From positions 1 to 54,746 of the forward strand of contig CAMUYQ010000003.1 of assembly GCA_947165025.1 (NCBI GenBank): a stretch of 54,746 nucleotides of DNA, written 5' to 3'. Source of the DNA: an uncultured Lachnospiraceae bacterium. Its GTDB lineage: Bacteria; Bacillota; Clostridia; Lachnospirales; Lachnospiraceae. Below, piece by piece: positions 16,095 through 24,312 of the stretch. Below the pieces are notes generated by a model. It was given only the letters and a program-made list of their open reading frames with translations, was not told where the DNA came from and did no database searches. A program made the position numbers and the translations under genes. The number at the start of each line of letters is the position of its first letter. The first letter of the stretch is position 1.

Positions 16095-17786
16095 GTGAAA
16101 AGTATCATTGTAGTGGATGTGTTATCAACCGGGTACAATTATATCGAGGACATTGTCCGCAGAGGATATGCGCCCGTAAGTCTGGAATCGAAGGTATTGC
16201 GGCATAGTATCGAGTGCGGTATCGACTCGCCGATCAACCCTGACAGGCTTTTCCATCAGCCTGTAATGTTGAAGGAACAGGATACTTACGAGAAGACCCT
16301 TGAGGAGGTCAGGAAATATGATCCGGTGCTTGTAGTGCCGGGGACTGAATCCGGTGTGGTGCTTGCCACGAAGCTTGCTGCTGATCTGGGACTTCCCGGG
16401 AATCCTGTGGAATACATTAAGGCTATGACTGAAAAACCTGCCATGCACGAAGCGCTGAAGGATGCGGGGCTTCGATATCTTCGAGGGAAAACCGTTTCAA
16501 CTCCCGAAGATGCGGTGGCATTTTGCAGGGAAAACGGATTTGAATGTGCTGTCGTAAAACCGGTCAGGGGTGCGGCCAGTCAGGGACTTTTTTTATGTGA
16601 TGATCTTGATGAGGTCAGGAAGGCAGTATCAACGCTTATGAACATGACAAATGATTTCGGAGATAAGATCTCCGAAGTGCTTGTTCAGGAAAGGATAATC
16701 GGAACGGAATACGTTGTAAATATCCTCTCCCGGAACGGCTTTCATAAGCTCACCACTTTCCTTAAATACAATAAGGTTAAGACAAGTGAAGGCGGATATA
16801 TTTATGACAACACTAAATATATCGGTCAGCTTGAGCCGGGGCACACTGAACTGATCGAATACGCCTTTAAAGTAGCGGATGCTATCCATTATCAGAACGG
16901 GATGATCCACGGTGAATTCATGGTGGATGAAAAAGGACCGATCCTTATTGAGGTTAACTGCAGAGCTATGGGAGGGTCGCTTCCTGCCGCGTTTGCAGAC
17001 CTTATCTCGGGCCAGCATGAAACGGATTCCATTCTGGATGCACTTCTGTACCCGCAGAAGTTCATGAATGAACTGAAAAAACCATACAGGCTGTTAAGAA
17101 ACGGCTGTTCCAAGAGCGTCATCGTTTCGCACGATATGGAGGTTGAAGACAGCCCGGTTTTTGAAGTGGCTAAGCATCTAAGAAGCACTTATCTGATCGA
17201 TGTTGCACAGGTCACCAACCCTGTAATGTTATCAAAGACCAGAGATCTTGAAAGTTCCGGCGGAGAGATCTATTTGGTCAATGATGATAAAGCCGTACTT
17301 GATGAGGATCTGGAAATCCTTACAAATGTTGAAACGAGTTTCTTCCAGTTTATTTTTAATGACGGAATGTCCAGAAGAATGGTACCCAAGAGATCCGGAA
17401 AAGAAAAAAGCCCTAAGGAGATCATGGAGTCGGTGGGGTGCTGCGGTGCCGTTCTTGTTGCATCAGATGAGGAACTTGAAATTGAAGGAGCACAATGTAT
17501 AACAAAAGATACGATGTCGGAAGCTCATAAAGGGTTTGATTTTGTTATTGTAAATTATATGGAATCCTTGCTGGGACTTAAAGAGAGGGAATGTCTGAAA
17601 CTGCTGTTTGACACCTTTGACCTTGCCCGCCAGGGCGGCAGGGTCATAGTTCCAAAGAGTTCATATGATTATATGTCATACGGACGCAGAGGTGTGGAGC
17701 AGCTGATGATAGTCAAAGGACTGACAGTGGAGTTCATTCCTGGCTATGAAAGTGAAATGGTGATTGGAACAAATGACCGGATTTGA
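16095..17786 (+). CDS. ATP-grasp ligase with an extra C-terminal domain
   Basis: The 563-residue protein starts at a GTG behind TTGGAGG. Residues of about 1-100 form the preATP-grasp fold, and about 105-315 the ATP-grasp domain, with KPVRGAASQGLFL as the nucleotide loop, VQERIIGTEYVVN, and the metal-binding pair in HGEFMVDEKGPILIEVNCRA (Glu and Asn). This is the arrangement of the L-amino-acid ligase/BacD-like branch, which joins a carboxylate to an amine using ATP. The last 140 or so residues (ending in SEMVIGTNDRI) look like the second half of a Rossmann/methyltransferase fold without an evident SAM motif. It overlaps the MATE-fusion gene by 14 bases, which suggests that product and exporter are made together. 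Confidence 0.82.
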   Translation: MKSIIVVDVLSTGYNYIEDIVRRGYAPVSLESKVLRHSIECGIDSPINPDRLFHQPVMLKEQDTYEKTLEEVRKYDPVLVVPGTESGVVLATKLAADLGLPGNPVEYIKAMTEKPAMHEALKDAGLRYLRGKTVSTPEDAVAFCRENGFECAVVKPVRGAASQGLFLCDDLDEVRKAVSTLMNMTNDFGDKISEVLVQERIIGTEYVVNILSRNGFHKLTTFLKYNKVKTSEGGYIYDNTKYIGQLEPGHTELIEYAFKVADAIHYQNGMIHGEFMVDEKGPILIEVNCRAMGGSLPAAFADLISGQHETDSILDALLYPQKFMNELKKPYRLLRNGCSKSVIVSHDMEVEDSPVFEVAKHLRSTYLIDVAQVTNPVMLSKTRDLESSGGEIYLVNDDKAVLDEDLEILTNVETSFFQFIFNDGMSRRMVPKRSGKEKSPKEIMESVGCCGAVLVASDEELEIEGAQCITKDTMSEAHKGFDFVIVNYMESLLGLKERECLKLLFDTFDLARQGGRVIVPKSSYDYMSYGRRGVEQLMIVKGLTVEFIPGYESEMVIGTNDRI

Positions 17787-19572
17787 ACGTAAGGGAGTTC
17801 TTGTAAACAGAAAGTTCTATCAGTATCTCGGTCCGACTTTACTTAGTGAACTTGCGATATCACTGAATGAATTTGTGGACGGCATCATCGTTTCACAGCT
17901 TCTTGGCAGTGATGCGATGAGCATGGTGGGGATGGCGTCTCCCGTCATGTATGTTTTTGCAGTGATATATATCATACTTGGAGTTGGCGGTTCCGCAGCC
18001 TACGCTGAGTATTCGGGAATGCAAAAAAAGGAAAAAGCGGACAGGCTGTTTTCGGCTGTATTTGTATCGTCCGTAGTCATTTCCGTATTTATCGCGATAG
18101 CAGGTATTCTCTTTATCCGCCCTCTGGCATCTCTTATGTGCGGTGATCCTGAGCTTCTTCCGGATTTTACCGCTTATCTTGCAGTATTGATCATATCGGG
18201 AGTACTGATCATTCCGCTTCAGGTTCTGATCAACTGTTTTGGCGCTTTCGGTTATCCCCAGATAGGTACAAAACTGAATCTGGCTGCTAATGCCATCAAC
18301 CTCCTTATGGATTACTTGCTCATACACTATTTCAATACCGGAGTGAAGGGCGCAGCAATGGCTACTTTTTTAGGGTATCTTATTGCACTGTTGTGGTTCA
18401 TCATGCTACTTGTTGGAAAGAAAGTGTCTGTTCCGTTTGGAAGGATCAGTTTGAAAGACGTGGTATACGTTCGTCGCGCCGCAGGAAGAGGAGTGGCGAT
18501 GTCCCTGAATCAGTTGGGATACGCCGTCAAGACATTTTTCGGCAACAGTCTGGCTATGGCACTGGCCGGGATCGAAGGAGTGACGATTTTTACTCTTTGT
18601 ATGCAGTCGATTTCCATTATATCCATAGCCATGGGCGGAGTCGTGGAAGCCATGGTGCCTATCGGTGCAGCCCTAAAAGGGCAGAGGGATTTTCGCGGGA
18701 TAAAGATACTGCTCAGGACCGCTCTTACTGCTCAGTTTATCGCATGTCTTATTTGTACCGCGGGAGTAGAGATATATCCGCAGCTTTTCCGTTACATGTA
18801 CAATTATTCAGGGACTGATACAGCGGCGGCCGATCTTGGGATCCGTATTTTTTCACTTGTATTTATCTTCAGGGGATTCGTCCTGATATTTATGTATTAT
18901 TTCCAGATCGTATCCAGAAAGATCTACGCTTCTCTGATCAGTATTTATGACGGCTTTTTGGGTCTGATCCCGATAGCGCTTGTTCTTACAAAATTCTTCG
19001 GGATAGAGGGATTGTGGATGGCATTTCCTGCGGCATCTCTTTCGGAACTTGTGATCATCATCCTGGTAAACCTTTATATCGCGTCGCGTTCCGACGGAAA
19101 GTTCAGTGGAATCCTCCTTGTCGAGACAGAAGACGGGAGCATGCCTGTTTATGATGTGACCGTGAGGCTGAATGAGGAAGATATTTCAGATACCGTACTG
19201 TCCATGCAGAGATTCTGCGAAGATAACAATGTTGATCCGAAGACTGCCGTGATGATGGCGCTGTCTTTGGAGGAAATGATCTCGTACATGCTTGATAACA
19301 GGAAGCAGAGCATATCATGTGATGAGGTGGATATCCTTGCGAAGATCAAGACCGACCATATCATGATGGATATCAGAAGCATGGGGACTCCGCTGGATCC
19401 CACTACAGCACCCGCATCGGACTATTCCAATGTCGAGGTGCTGAAAAAAGTGGCAGAAAAGCTGGAGTATACATATGTGCTCGGTATGAACCAGACCAGG
19501 ATAAGAGTAGGACGGAAGTTTTTACCCGGTCGATCAGGGAGTGGACCCGGATTTCACGATCGGAGATCCTAA
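17773..19572 (+). CDS. Second MATE transporter fused to a degenerate anti-sigma-type ATPase domain
   Basis: About 599 residues with the same layout as the protein at 8785: a twelve-helix MATE part to about residue 455, then an RsbW-like domain. Here the ATPase signatures are worn. The N-box reads LSLEEMISYMLDN without the usual Asn, the G1 aspartate is replaced (IRSMGTPLDP), and no G2 GxG is evident. It is therefore probably not an active ATPase but may still bind a partner. The ATG at 17773 overlaps the ATP-grasp gene; an in-frame TTG at 17764 is the alternative. It is likely the exporter for the ATP-grasp product. The tail GRSGSGPGFHDRRS is unrelated to the domain. Confidence 0.85.
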   Translation: MTGFERKGVLVNRKFYQYLGPTLLSELAISLNEFVDGIIVSQLLGSDAMSMVGMASPVMYVFAVIYIILGVGGSAAYAEYSGMQKKEKADRLFSAVFVSSVVISVFIAIAGILFIRPLASLMCGDPELLPDFTAYLAVLIISGVLIIPLQVLINCFGAFGYPQIGTKLNLAANAINLLMDYLLIHYFNTGVKGAAMATFLGYLIALLWFIMLLVGKKVSVPFGRISLKDVVYVRRAAGRGVAMSLNQLGYAVKTFFGNSLAMALAGIEGVTIFTLCMQSISIISIAMGGVVEAMVPIGAALKGQRDFRGIKILLRTALTAQFIACLICTAGVEIYPQLFRYMYNYSGTDTAAADLGIRIFSLVFIFRGFVLIFMYYFQIVSRKIYASLISIYDGFLGLIPIALVLTKFFGIEGLWMAFPAASLSELVIIILVNLYIASRSDGKFSGILLVETEDGSMPVYDVTVRLNEEDISDTVLSMQRFCEDNNVDPKTAVMMALSLEEMISYMLDNRKQSISCDEVDILAKIKTDHIMMDIRSMGTPLDPTTAPASDYSNVEVLKKVAEKLEYTYVLGMNQTRIRVGRKFLPGRSGSGPGFHDRRS

Positions 19573-19709
19573 GCATTTTTATGACAGAAAGTGGCTTACG
19601 AAATTCGTTAATTCATTACCGTGATTTATTATTCTGTTAGAAAATTTCAGTTCAAAGATGATCTTTTTTGTTACATCATACGAAAATCATATGCCAAGCA
19701 CTGTAATGC

Positions 19710-19738
19710 TTGACATGTTAGTTGAGGCTTACTATAAT
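19710..19738 (+). promoter_or_regulatory. Consensus SigA promoter for the exporter/GH120 operon
   Basis: A perfect TTGACA (19710-19715) and perfect TATAAT (19733-19738) are 17 bases apart, the strongest promoter in the window. Transcription should start near 19745, at the left arm of a palindrome, so this promoter is probably held by a repressor. Confidence 0.88.
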
Positions 19739-19744
19739 CGATAT

Positions 19745-19762
19745 TGTTAGAACGCGCTAACA
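19745..19762. promoter_or_regulatory. Inverted repeat at the transcription start (candidate operator)
   Basis: TGTTAG and CTAACA form a perfect 6-base inverted repeat around AACGCG. The repeat starts 6 bases after the -10 box of the strong promoter, the classic place for a repressor to block initiation. The 18-base size fits a TetR/MarR-type dimer. No such regulator lies next to it, so it acts from elsewhere. Confidence 0.6.
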
Positions 19763-19789
19763 ACCGGATATAATTTGAGGGATAGGAAC

Positions 19790-21247
19790 ATGAAAGCTAA
19801 GAATATCGTAATAACCGGCGTATCCATTGCAACTCTTGCGGGGGCGGGACTTCTGCTCAGCGCATTTATGGGGGGAGGTACGCAGTACAGCACGGATACC
19901 GTAAAACGGCTGAATGTGTCGGAACAGGTTGAAGCGACGGGAGAAGTTCACGGGGACAGGAGCAAGACATACTACTCATCCGTAACGGCTCCCGTCAGTT
20001 TTTATGAACTTCGTGTCGGAGACGAAGTAAAGAGCGGACAGAAGGTCGTCGAATACGATCCCGAGGATCTGCTCAATGTCCTGAGTCAGGCAGAGCTTTC
20101 CGCAAAGAGTGCCGAGAACACGATGAACGGACAGGTCACGGCGAGCAACAACAATCAGGCGAAGTTCAACAAAGCCCAGTCGGATATTGAAGTATACAGA
20201 ACAACATACGCCCTGTTCAGACAGGCAAACGACTATGTGAACCAGGGACAGTACCAGGAGAACTGGGACGTAAACTGCATCGCCCAGGGAATAAACAAGA
20301 AGATAGCCGAAAAGACGGCTGAGGTTAACAACAAGACATTCGAACTTGAAGTTGAAGAGGCTCAGCCTGTCCCTAATCCCGATAAGATCAAGCTGCTCGT
20401 AAAGGAGATAGAGGATCTTAACAAATCACTTGGGGATCTGAACTACGATCTCGCGGGACTTCCTCCTGCAAATCTTTCACCCGAGGAATACGCACAGACA
20501 GTGCTCAACGGAAACTGGATGTCGGATATCATGCGTAACTGGACGGAAACGTCAACACTCAAAAATACGTATGAGAACCAGATACTCAATAAATACCAGA
20601 AAGAGCAGCTCAGGAATTCCTACGATCTGTCGGAACTGAGCGTTGCCACTGCCGAGGATAATCTTAACAAGGCATATGACGGAGTGGACATAGAGTTTGA
20701 CGGGATCATTACCGAGAGCTTTATACAGTCAGGTACCGTTGTCACAAAAGGCACCCCGCTCTTTACGGTTGAGGACAGCCATAACATAAGAGTGGATGTG
20801 GGCATTTCCAAGTATGACATCGGAAAGATCGCCGTCGGTCAGAGAGCGGACATCGATATCGCCGGAAATGTTTATTCCGGAAAGGTCACGCTTATCAAGA
20901 GGATCGCCGAGAACAACAATTCCGACAAGGCGAAGGTTACTGTACAGGTAACGTTCGATCAGCCTGATGAGAAAGTCTATCTCGGACTTGAGGCTGATGT
21001 GACTATCTGTATAGACGAAAAGCAGGGAACTCTTACGATACCGGCCGAGGCACTGTACTCCGATGATTTCGGGGATTACTGTTACGTGATCGAAGACGGC
21101 GTCGTAAAGAAGACATATATCACGACAGGGCTTTCCGATGAGACAAGTGTTGAAGTAGAGGCCGGACTCAAGGAAGGCGATGCGGTTATCACGGATGCCG
21201 TAACGGACGATAAGGTCGGAACAAAGGCAAAGAGCAGGCAGGAATGA
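19790..21247 (+). CDS. Efflux membrane-fusion (HlyD/MacA-like) subunit
   Basis: The 485-residue protein has an N-terminal anchor (IVITGVSIATLAGAGLLLSAF), then a biotinyl/lipoyl-like half (SVTAPVSFYELRVGDEVKSG), a helical hairpin from about 95 to 250 that is rich in N, Q and K, and a returning lipoyl and beta-barrel part (GIITESFIQSGTVVTKGTPL, ADIDIAGNVYSGKVTLI). The C-terminal domain has VIEDGVVKKTYITTGLSDE, typical of MacA-like adaptors. ATG 19790 is the real start; GAGG precedes it. The next gene overlaps by 4 bases, so it forms a tripartite-type exporter with the ATPase and FtsX permease. Confidence 0.9.
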   Translation: MKAKNIVITGVSIATLAGAGLLLSAFMGGGTQYSTDTVKRLNVSEQVEATGEVHGDRSKTYYSSVTAPVSFYELRVGDEVKSGQKVVEYDPEDLLNVLSQAELSAKSAENTMNGQVTASNNNQAKFNKAQSDIEVYRTTYALFRQANDYVNQGQYQENWDVNCIAQGINKKIAEKTAEVNNKTFELEVEEAQPVPNPDKIKLLVKEIEDLNKSLGDLNYDLAGLPPANLSPEEYAQTVLNGNWMSDIMRNWTETSTLKNTYENQILNKYQKEQLRNSYDLSELSVATAEDNLNKAYDGVDIEFDGIITESFIQSGTVVTKGTPLFTVEDSHNIRVDVGISKYDIGKIAVGQRADIDIAGNVYSGKVTLIKRIAENNNSDKAKVTVQVTFDQPDEKVYLGLEADVTICIDEKQGTLTIPAEALYSDDFGDYCYVIEDGVVKKTYITTGLSDETSVEVEAGLKEGDAVITDAVTDDKVGTKAKSRQE

Positions 21248-22011
21248 TTTTCTCGAAGAAAATAAAAAAAGAAAACGAGCTTCAGATAGAAGATCTTGAG
21301 AGAGAAGGAGGCACTCTGATCGAGTTCAGGGATGTATGTAAGAAGTACTCCAGGGGTGACCGTGATTTCTATGCCCTGAAGGATGCGAACCTGACGATAA
21401 ACGAAAGTGAGATGGTAGTGATACTCGGACCTTCGGGCGCCGGGAAGAGTACGCTGCTCAACCTGCTCGGCGGGATGGACAGCGCTTCGAGCGGACATAT
21501 TTGGTTTGACGGTGAGGACCTTACAACATATTCGGACAACCAGCTCACAAAATACAGGGCCGAGAATGTCGGCGTTGTATTCCAGTTCTATAACCTCATT
21601 CCGACGCTGACGGCCTACGAGAATGTTGCACTCATGAAGGATATCAAGGACGGCACGAGCGACCCGAGGGAAGCGCTTTCGTCTGTCGGACTTGAGGATC
21701 ATATGCATCAGTTTCCGTCCCAGATGTCGGGCGGTGAGCAGCAGAGAACTTCGATCGCAAGAGCGGTCGCGAAGAACCCCCGGCTTCTTCTTTGTGATGA
21801 GCCCACCGGTGCGCTTGATACCGTAACGGGACGTGAAGTGCTCGCTCTTTTGCAGAACATGAGCCGCGAAAAGAAAAGGACTGTTGTGATGGTCACGCAT
21901 AACAGCTTTTTTGCCGATATCGCCGATACCGTGATCAGGGTTAAGAACGGCGGTATAGAGAGCGTTGTTCACAACGATTCGCCAAAGGATGCTTCGGAGA
22001 TCTCCTGGTAA
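21244..22011 (+). CDS. ABC transporter ATP-binding protein (MacB/LolD class)
   Basis: A 255-residue nucleotide-binding protein with about 25 extra N-terminal residues. Walker A is GPSGAGKST, the signature MSGGEQQRTSIARA, Walker B LLLCDEPTGALD, and the switch histidine lies in MVTHN. The Q-loop region reads VVFQFYNLIPTLT, typical of the LolD/MacB branch. It overlaps the adaptor by 4 bases and ends directly against the permease start, so all three are translated together. Confidence 0.94.
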   Translation: MIFSKKIKKENELQIEDLEREGGTLIEFRDVCKKYSRGDRDFYALKDANLTINESEMVVILGPSGAGKSTLLNLLGGMDSASSGHIWFDGEDLTTYSDNQLTKYRAENVGVVFQFYNLIPTLTAYENVALMKDIKDGTSDPREALSSVGLEDHMHQFPSQMSGGEQQRTSIARAVAKNPRLLLCDEPTGALDTVTGREVLALLQNMSREKKRTVVMVTHNSFFADIADTVIRVKNGGIESVVHNDSPKDASEISW

Positions 22012-24312
22012 ATGTTATTCAGAAAAATGCTGCGCGATCTGCGCAAAAATAAAACACAGTTCATATCGATCTTTCTCATGTCCCTTCTCGGGATGCTCGT
22101 CTTTGTCGGACTCGATGCCGAAAGTTCGGGAGCCGGTGCGGCGGTGGAGTCATACTATTCCAAATACAATCTGTGCGATATATGGGTGGCCGGTTCGGGC
22201 TTTTCAAATGACGATGTCATTACCGCAAATAAGGTTCCGGGTGTCAAAAACGTCGAAAAGCGTCTGTCGCTTACCGGAACGTGCGAGAAATACGATAACG
22301 CCTATATGTATATCAACTTTATGGATTCAAATGACATCAACTCGCTCATGCTATACGAAGGTGAGCCGTTTGATGAAAACACCGAAGGCGCATGGGTCCA
22401 GGAATGGTTCTGCAGGCACAACAACATCAAGCTTGGAGATACCATCAGGATAAAGATAGATTCGATGACGGTAGATGCGATCGTAAAAGGGATAATCGAT
22501 GCTCCCGATTACGTTTACTATGTATCCGAAGCCGATGTGATGTATCCGAACTATACGAAGAACGGACTCGTATTCATGCCGTCGTCGATGTATCCGGATA
22601 AGTCGAACATGATATACAACCAGCTCATAGTGGATGTAAGGGATGATATGACGGACAAGGACAATATCGACCGTCTGAAGCAGAAGATCGAGAAGGCTTT
22701 TGACAGGGATGACATTGCTGTTACCGACAGGGATCAGAATTTAAGCTTTGCAACTTATGATGCTGAGGTCAGGCAGCACAGTGCTATGGGGATAATGTTT
22801 GCGGTAGTCTTCCTGGCGATCGCGCTGCTCGGTATCGTAACTACAATGGCGAGAGTCACGGCGAGCCAGCGTACACAGATAGGTACGCTCAAGGCTCTCG
22901 GTTTTTCGAAAGCGACTATAACCATACATTATGTTTCATACGGTTTTGTAATCAGCGCGCTCGGATGCATCGCGGGTGCCTGGATCGGATATGCAACGAT
23001 GCCGCCGTGGATACTCGGGATGTTTCAGGGTAGTTATCTAGTGCCGGATCTTAAGGGAAAGCTGACCACGCTTGATATAGAGGCTACGATCATCGCGATA
23101 GCGGTAGCTACTTTAGTCAGCTTCCTGTCGTGCCGTAAAGAACTCAAGGATCCTCCGGCCGTCACGCTCAAGCCGCCCGCGCCGAAAAAGATCAGACATT
23201 CCGCACTTGAAAAGAGCAGGTTATGGCTGCTTCTTGATTTTTCCACGCAGTGGAACATAAGGGACGTGCTCAGGAACAAGCTCAGAAGCCTGATGGGTAT
23301 CATGGGTGTAGTAGGCTGCGCAATGCTCCTTATATGCGGGTTCGGGTGTATGGACTCGATAAACGGACTGATTGATAAGATGTACGGCGAGCTTATGACG
23401 GCAAAGAACAAGATAATGCTCTCGTCGGACGCTTCATACGGATATGCGTACGATCTTGCCGAAAAATACAAAGGCCAGATGATAGAGGAGACGAGTGTCG
23501 AGTTCGTGACCGAAAAGGCCAGAAAGAGCGGATCGGCGACGATAATCGACAAGGGCAACTACATCCATATCCAGGACAAAGACTTAAATCCCGTAAAGCT
23601 TAACCGTGAGGGGATCGCGCTCACAAACAAGATGGCGGGGCTTCTCGGACTTTCCGAGGGCGATTTTGTGAAGTGGCATCTTGTCGGCGACGATGAATGG
23701 CAGTACACGCGTATCGCTCAGATCTACAGGGATCCGTCAATACAGGGGATCACTATGTACAGGTCGGTGTTTGAAGATATGGACTACACTTTCAGGCCGA
23801 CTTCGATACTGACGAACAAGAGCGTGCCATCAGATCTCATTGATGAGGATGAGGTCTCGACGGTTCTCAATATTCAGGATATGAAGACTTCATTTGCAGA
23901 GACGCTGGAAATGATGAACGCTATGGTCTATATTATGGTCATAGCCGCAGTTCTTCTCGGAGTGGTCGTACTGTACAATCTGGGAGTTCTGTCGTTTGTT
24001 GAGAAGGTAAGGGAAGTTGCGACACTTAAGGTCCTCGGATTTAAGTCGTCCAAGATCAGAAATATACTGCAGAAGCAGAACATCTGGCTCACCGTGATCG
24101 GCATAGGGTTCGGACTGTACAGCGGATGGGGCATGCTCTATGTCATCTGTACAACCGTATCCGACACTCTGGACATGTTTCCGATAATCAGCGCTGCCAC
24201 TTACCTGATCTCGATAGCGGGTACGTTTGCCGTATCCGTTGCGGTTAACTTCATGTTCTCGGGTAAGGTCAAGACGATTGACATGGTCGATGCGCTGAAA
24301 GGAGTCGAATGA
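22012..24312 (+). CDS. FtsX-like ABC permease
   Basis: The 766-residue protein has two FtsX-type halves, unlike the single half of MacB. An N-terminal helix (FISIFLMSLLGMLVFVGL) and a roughly 230-residue outside domain precede three helices at about 255-375. A second unit starts with the helix IMGVVGCAMLLICGFG, has another outside domain, and ends with three helices (MVYIMVIAAVLLGVVVLYNL and others). This layout is common in Firmicute exporters that extrude peptides, lipids or toxic compounds. Its start codon abuts the ATPase stop and its end overlaps the GH120 gene by 4 bases. Confidence 0.92.
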   Translation: MLFRKMLRDLRKNKTQFISIFLMSLLGMLVFVGLDAESSGAGAAVESYYSKYNLCDIWVAGSGFSNDDVITANKVPGVKNVEKRLSLTGTCEKYDNAYMYINFMDSNDINSLMLYEGEPFDENTEGAWVQEWFCRHNNIKLGDTIRIKIDSMTVDAIVKGIIDAPDYVYYVSEADVMYPNYTKNGLVFMPSSMYPDKSNMIYNQLIVDVRDDMTDKDNIDRLKQKIEKAFDRDDIAVTDRDQNLSFATYDAEVRQHSAMGIMFAVVFLAIALLGIVTTMARVTASQRTQIGTLKALGFSKATITIHYVSYGFVISALGCIAGAWIGYATMPPWILGMFQGSYLVPDLKGKLTTLDIEATIIAIAVATLVSFLSCRKELKDPPAVTLKPPAPKKIRHSALEKSRLWLLLDFSTQWNIRDVLRNKLRSLMGIMGVVGCAMLLICGFGCMDSINGLIDKMYGELMTAKNKIMLSSDASYGYAYDLAEKYKGQMIEETSVEFVTEKARKSGSATIIDKGNYIHIQDKDLNPVKLNREGIALTNKMAGLLGLSEGDFVKWHLVGDDEWQYTRIAQIYRDPSIQGITMYRSVFEDMDYTFRPTSILTNKSVPSDLIDEDEVSTVLNIQDMKTSFAETLEMMNAMVYIMVIAAVLLGVVVLYNLGVLSFVEKVREVATLKVLGFKSSKIRNILQKQNIWLTVIGIGFGLYSGWGMLYVICTTVSDTLDMFPIISAATYLISIAGTFAVSVAVNFMFSGKVKTIDMVDALKGVE

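Noticed and set aside
21082-21972. Minus-strand open frame of 296 codons opposite the adaptor and ATPase
   Set aside because: It covers the junction of two overlapping, motif-complete plus-strand genes.
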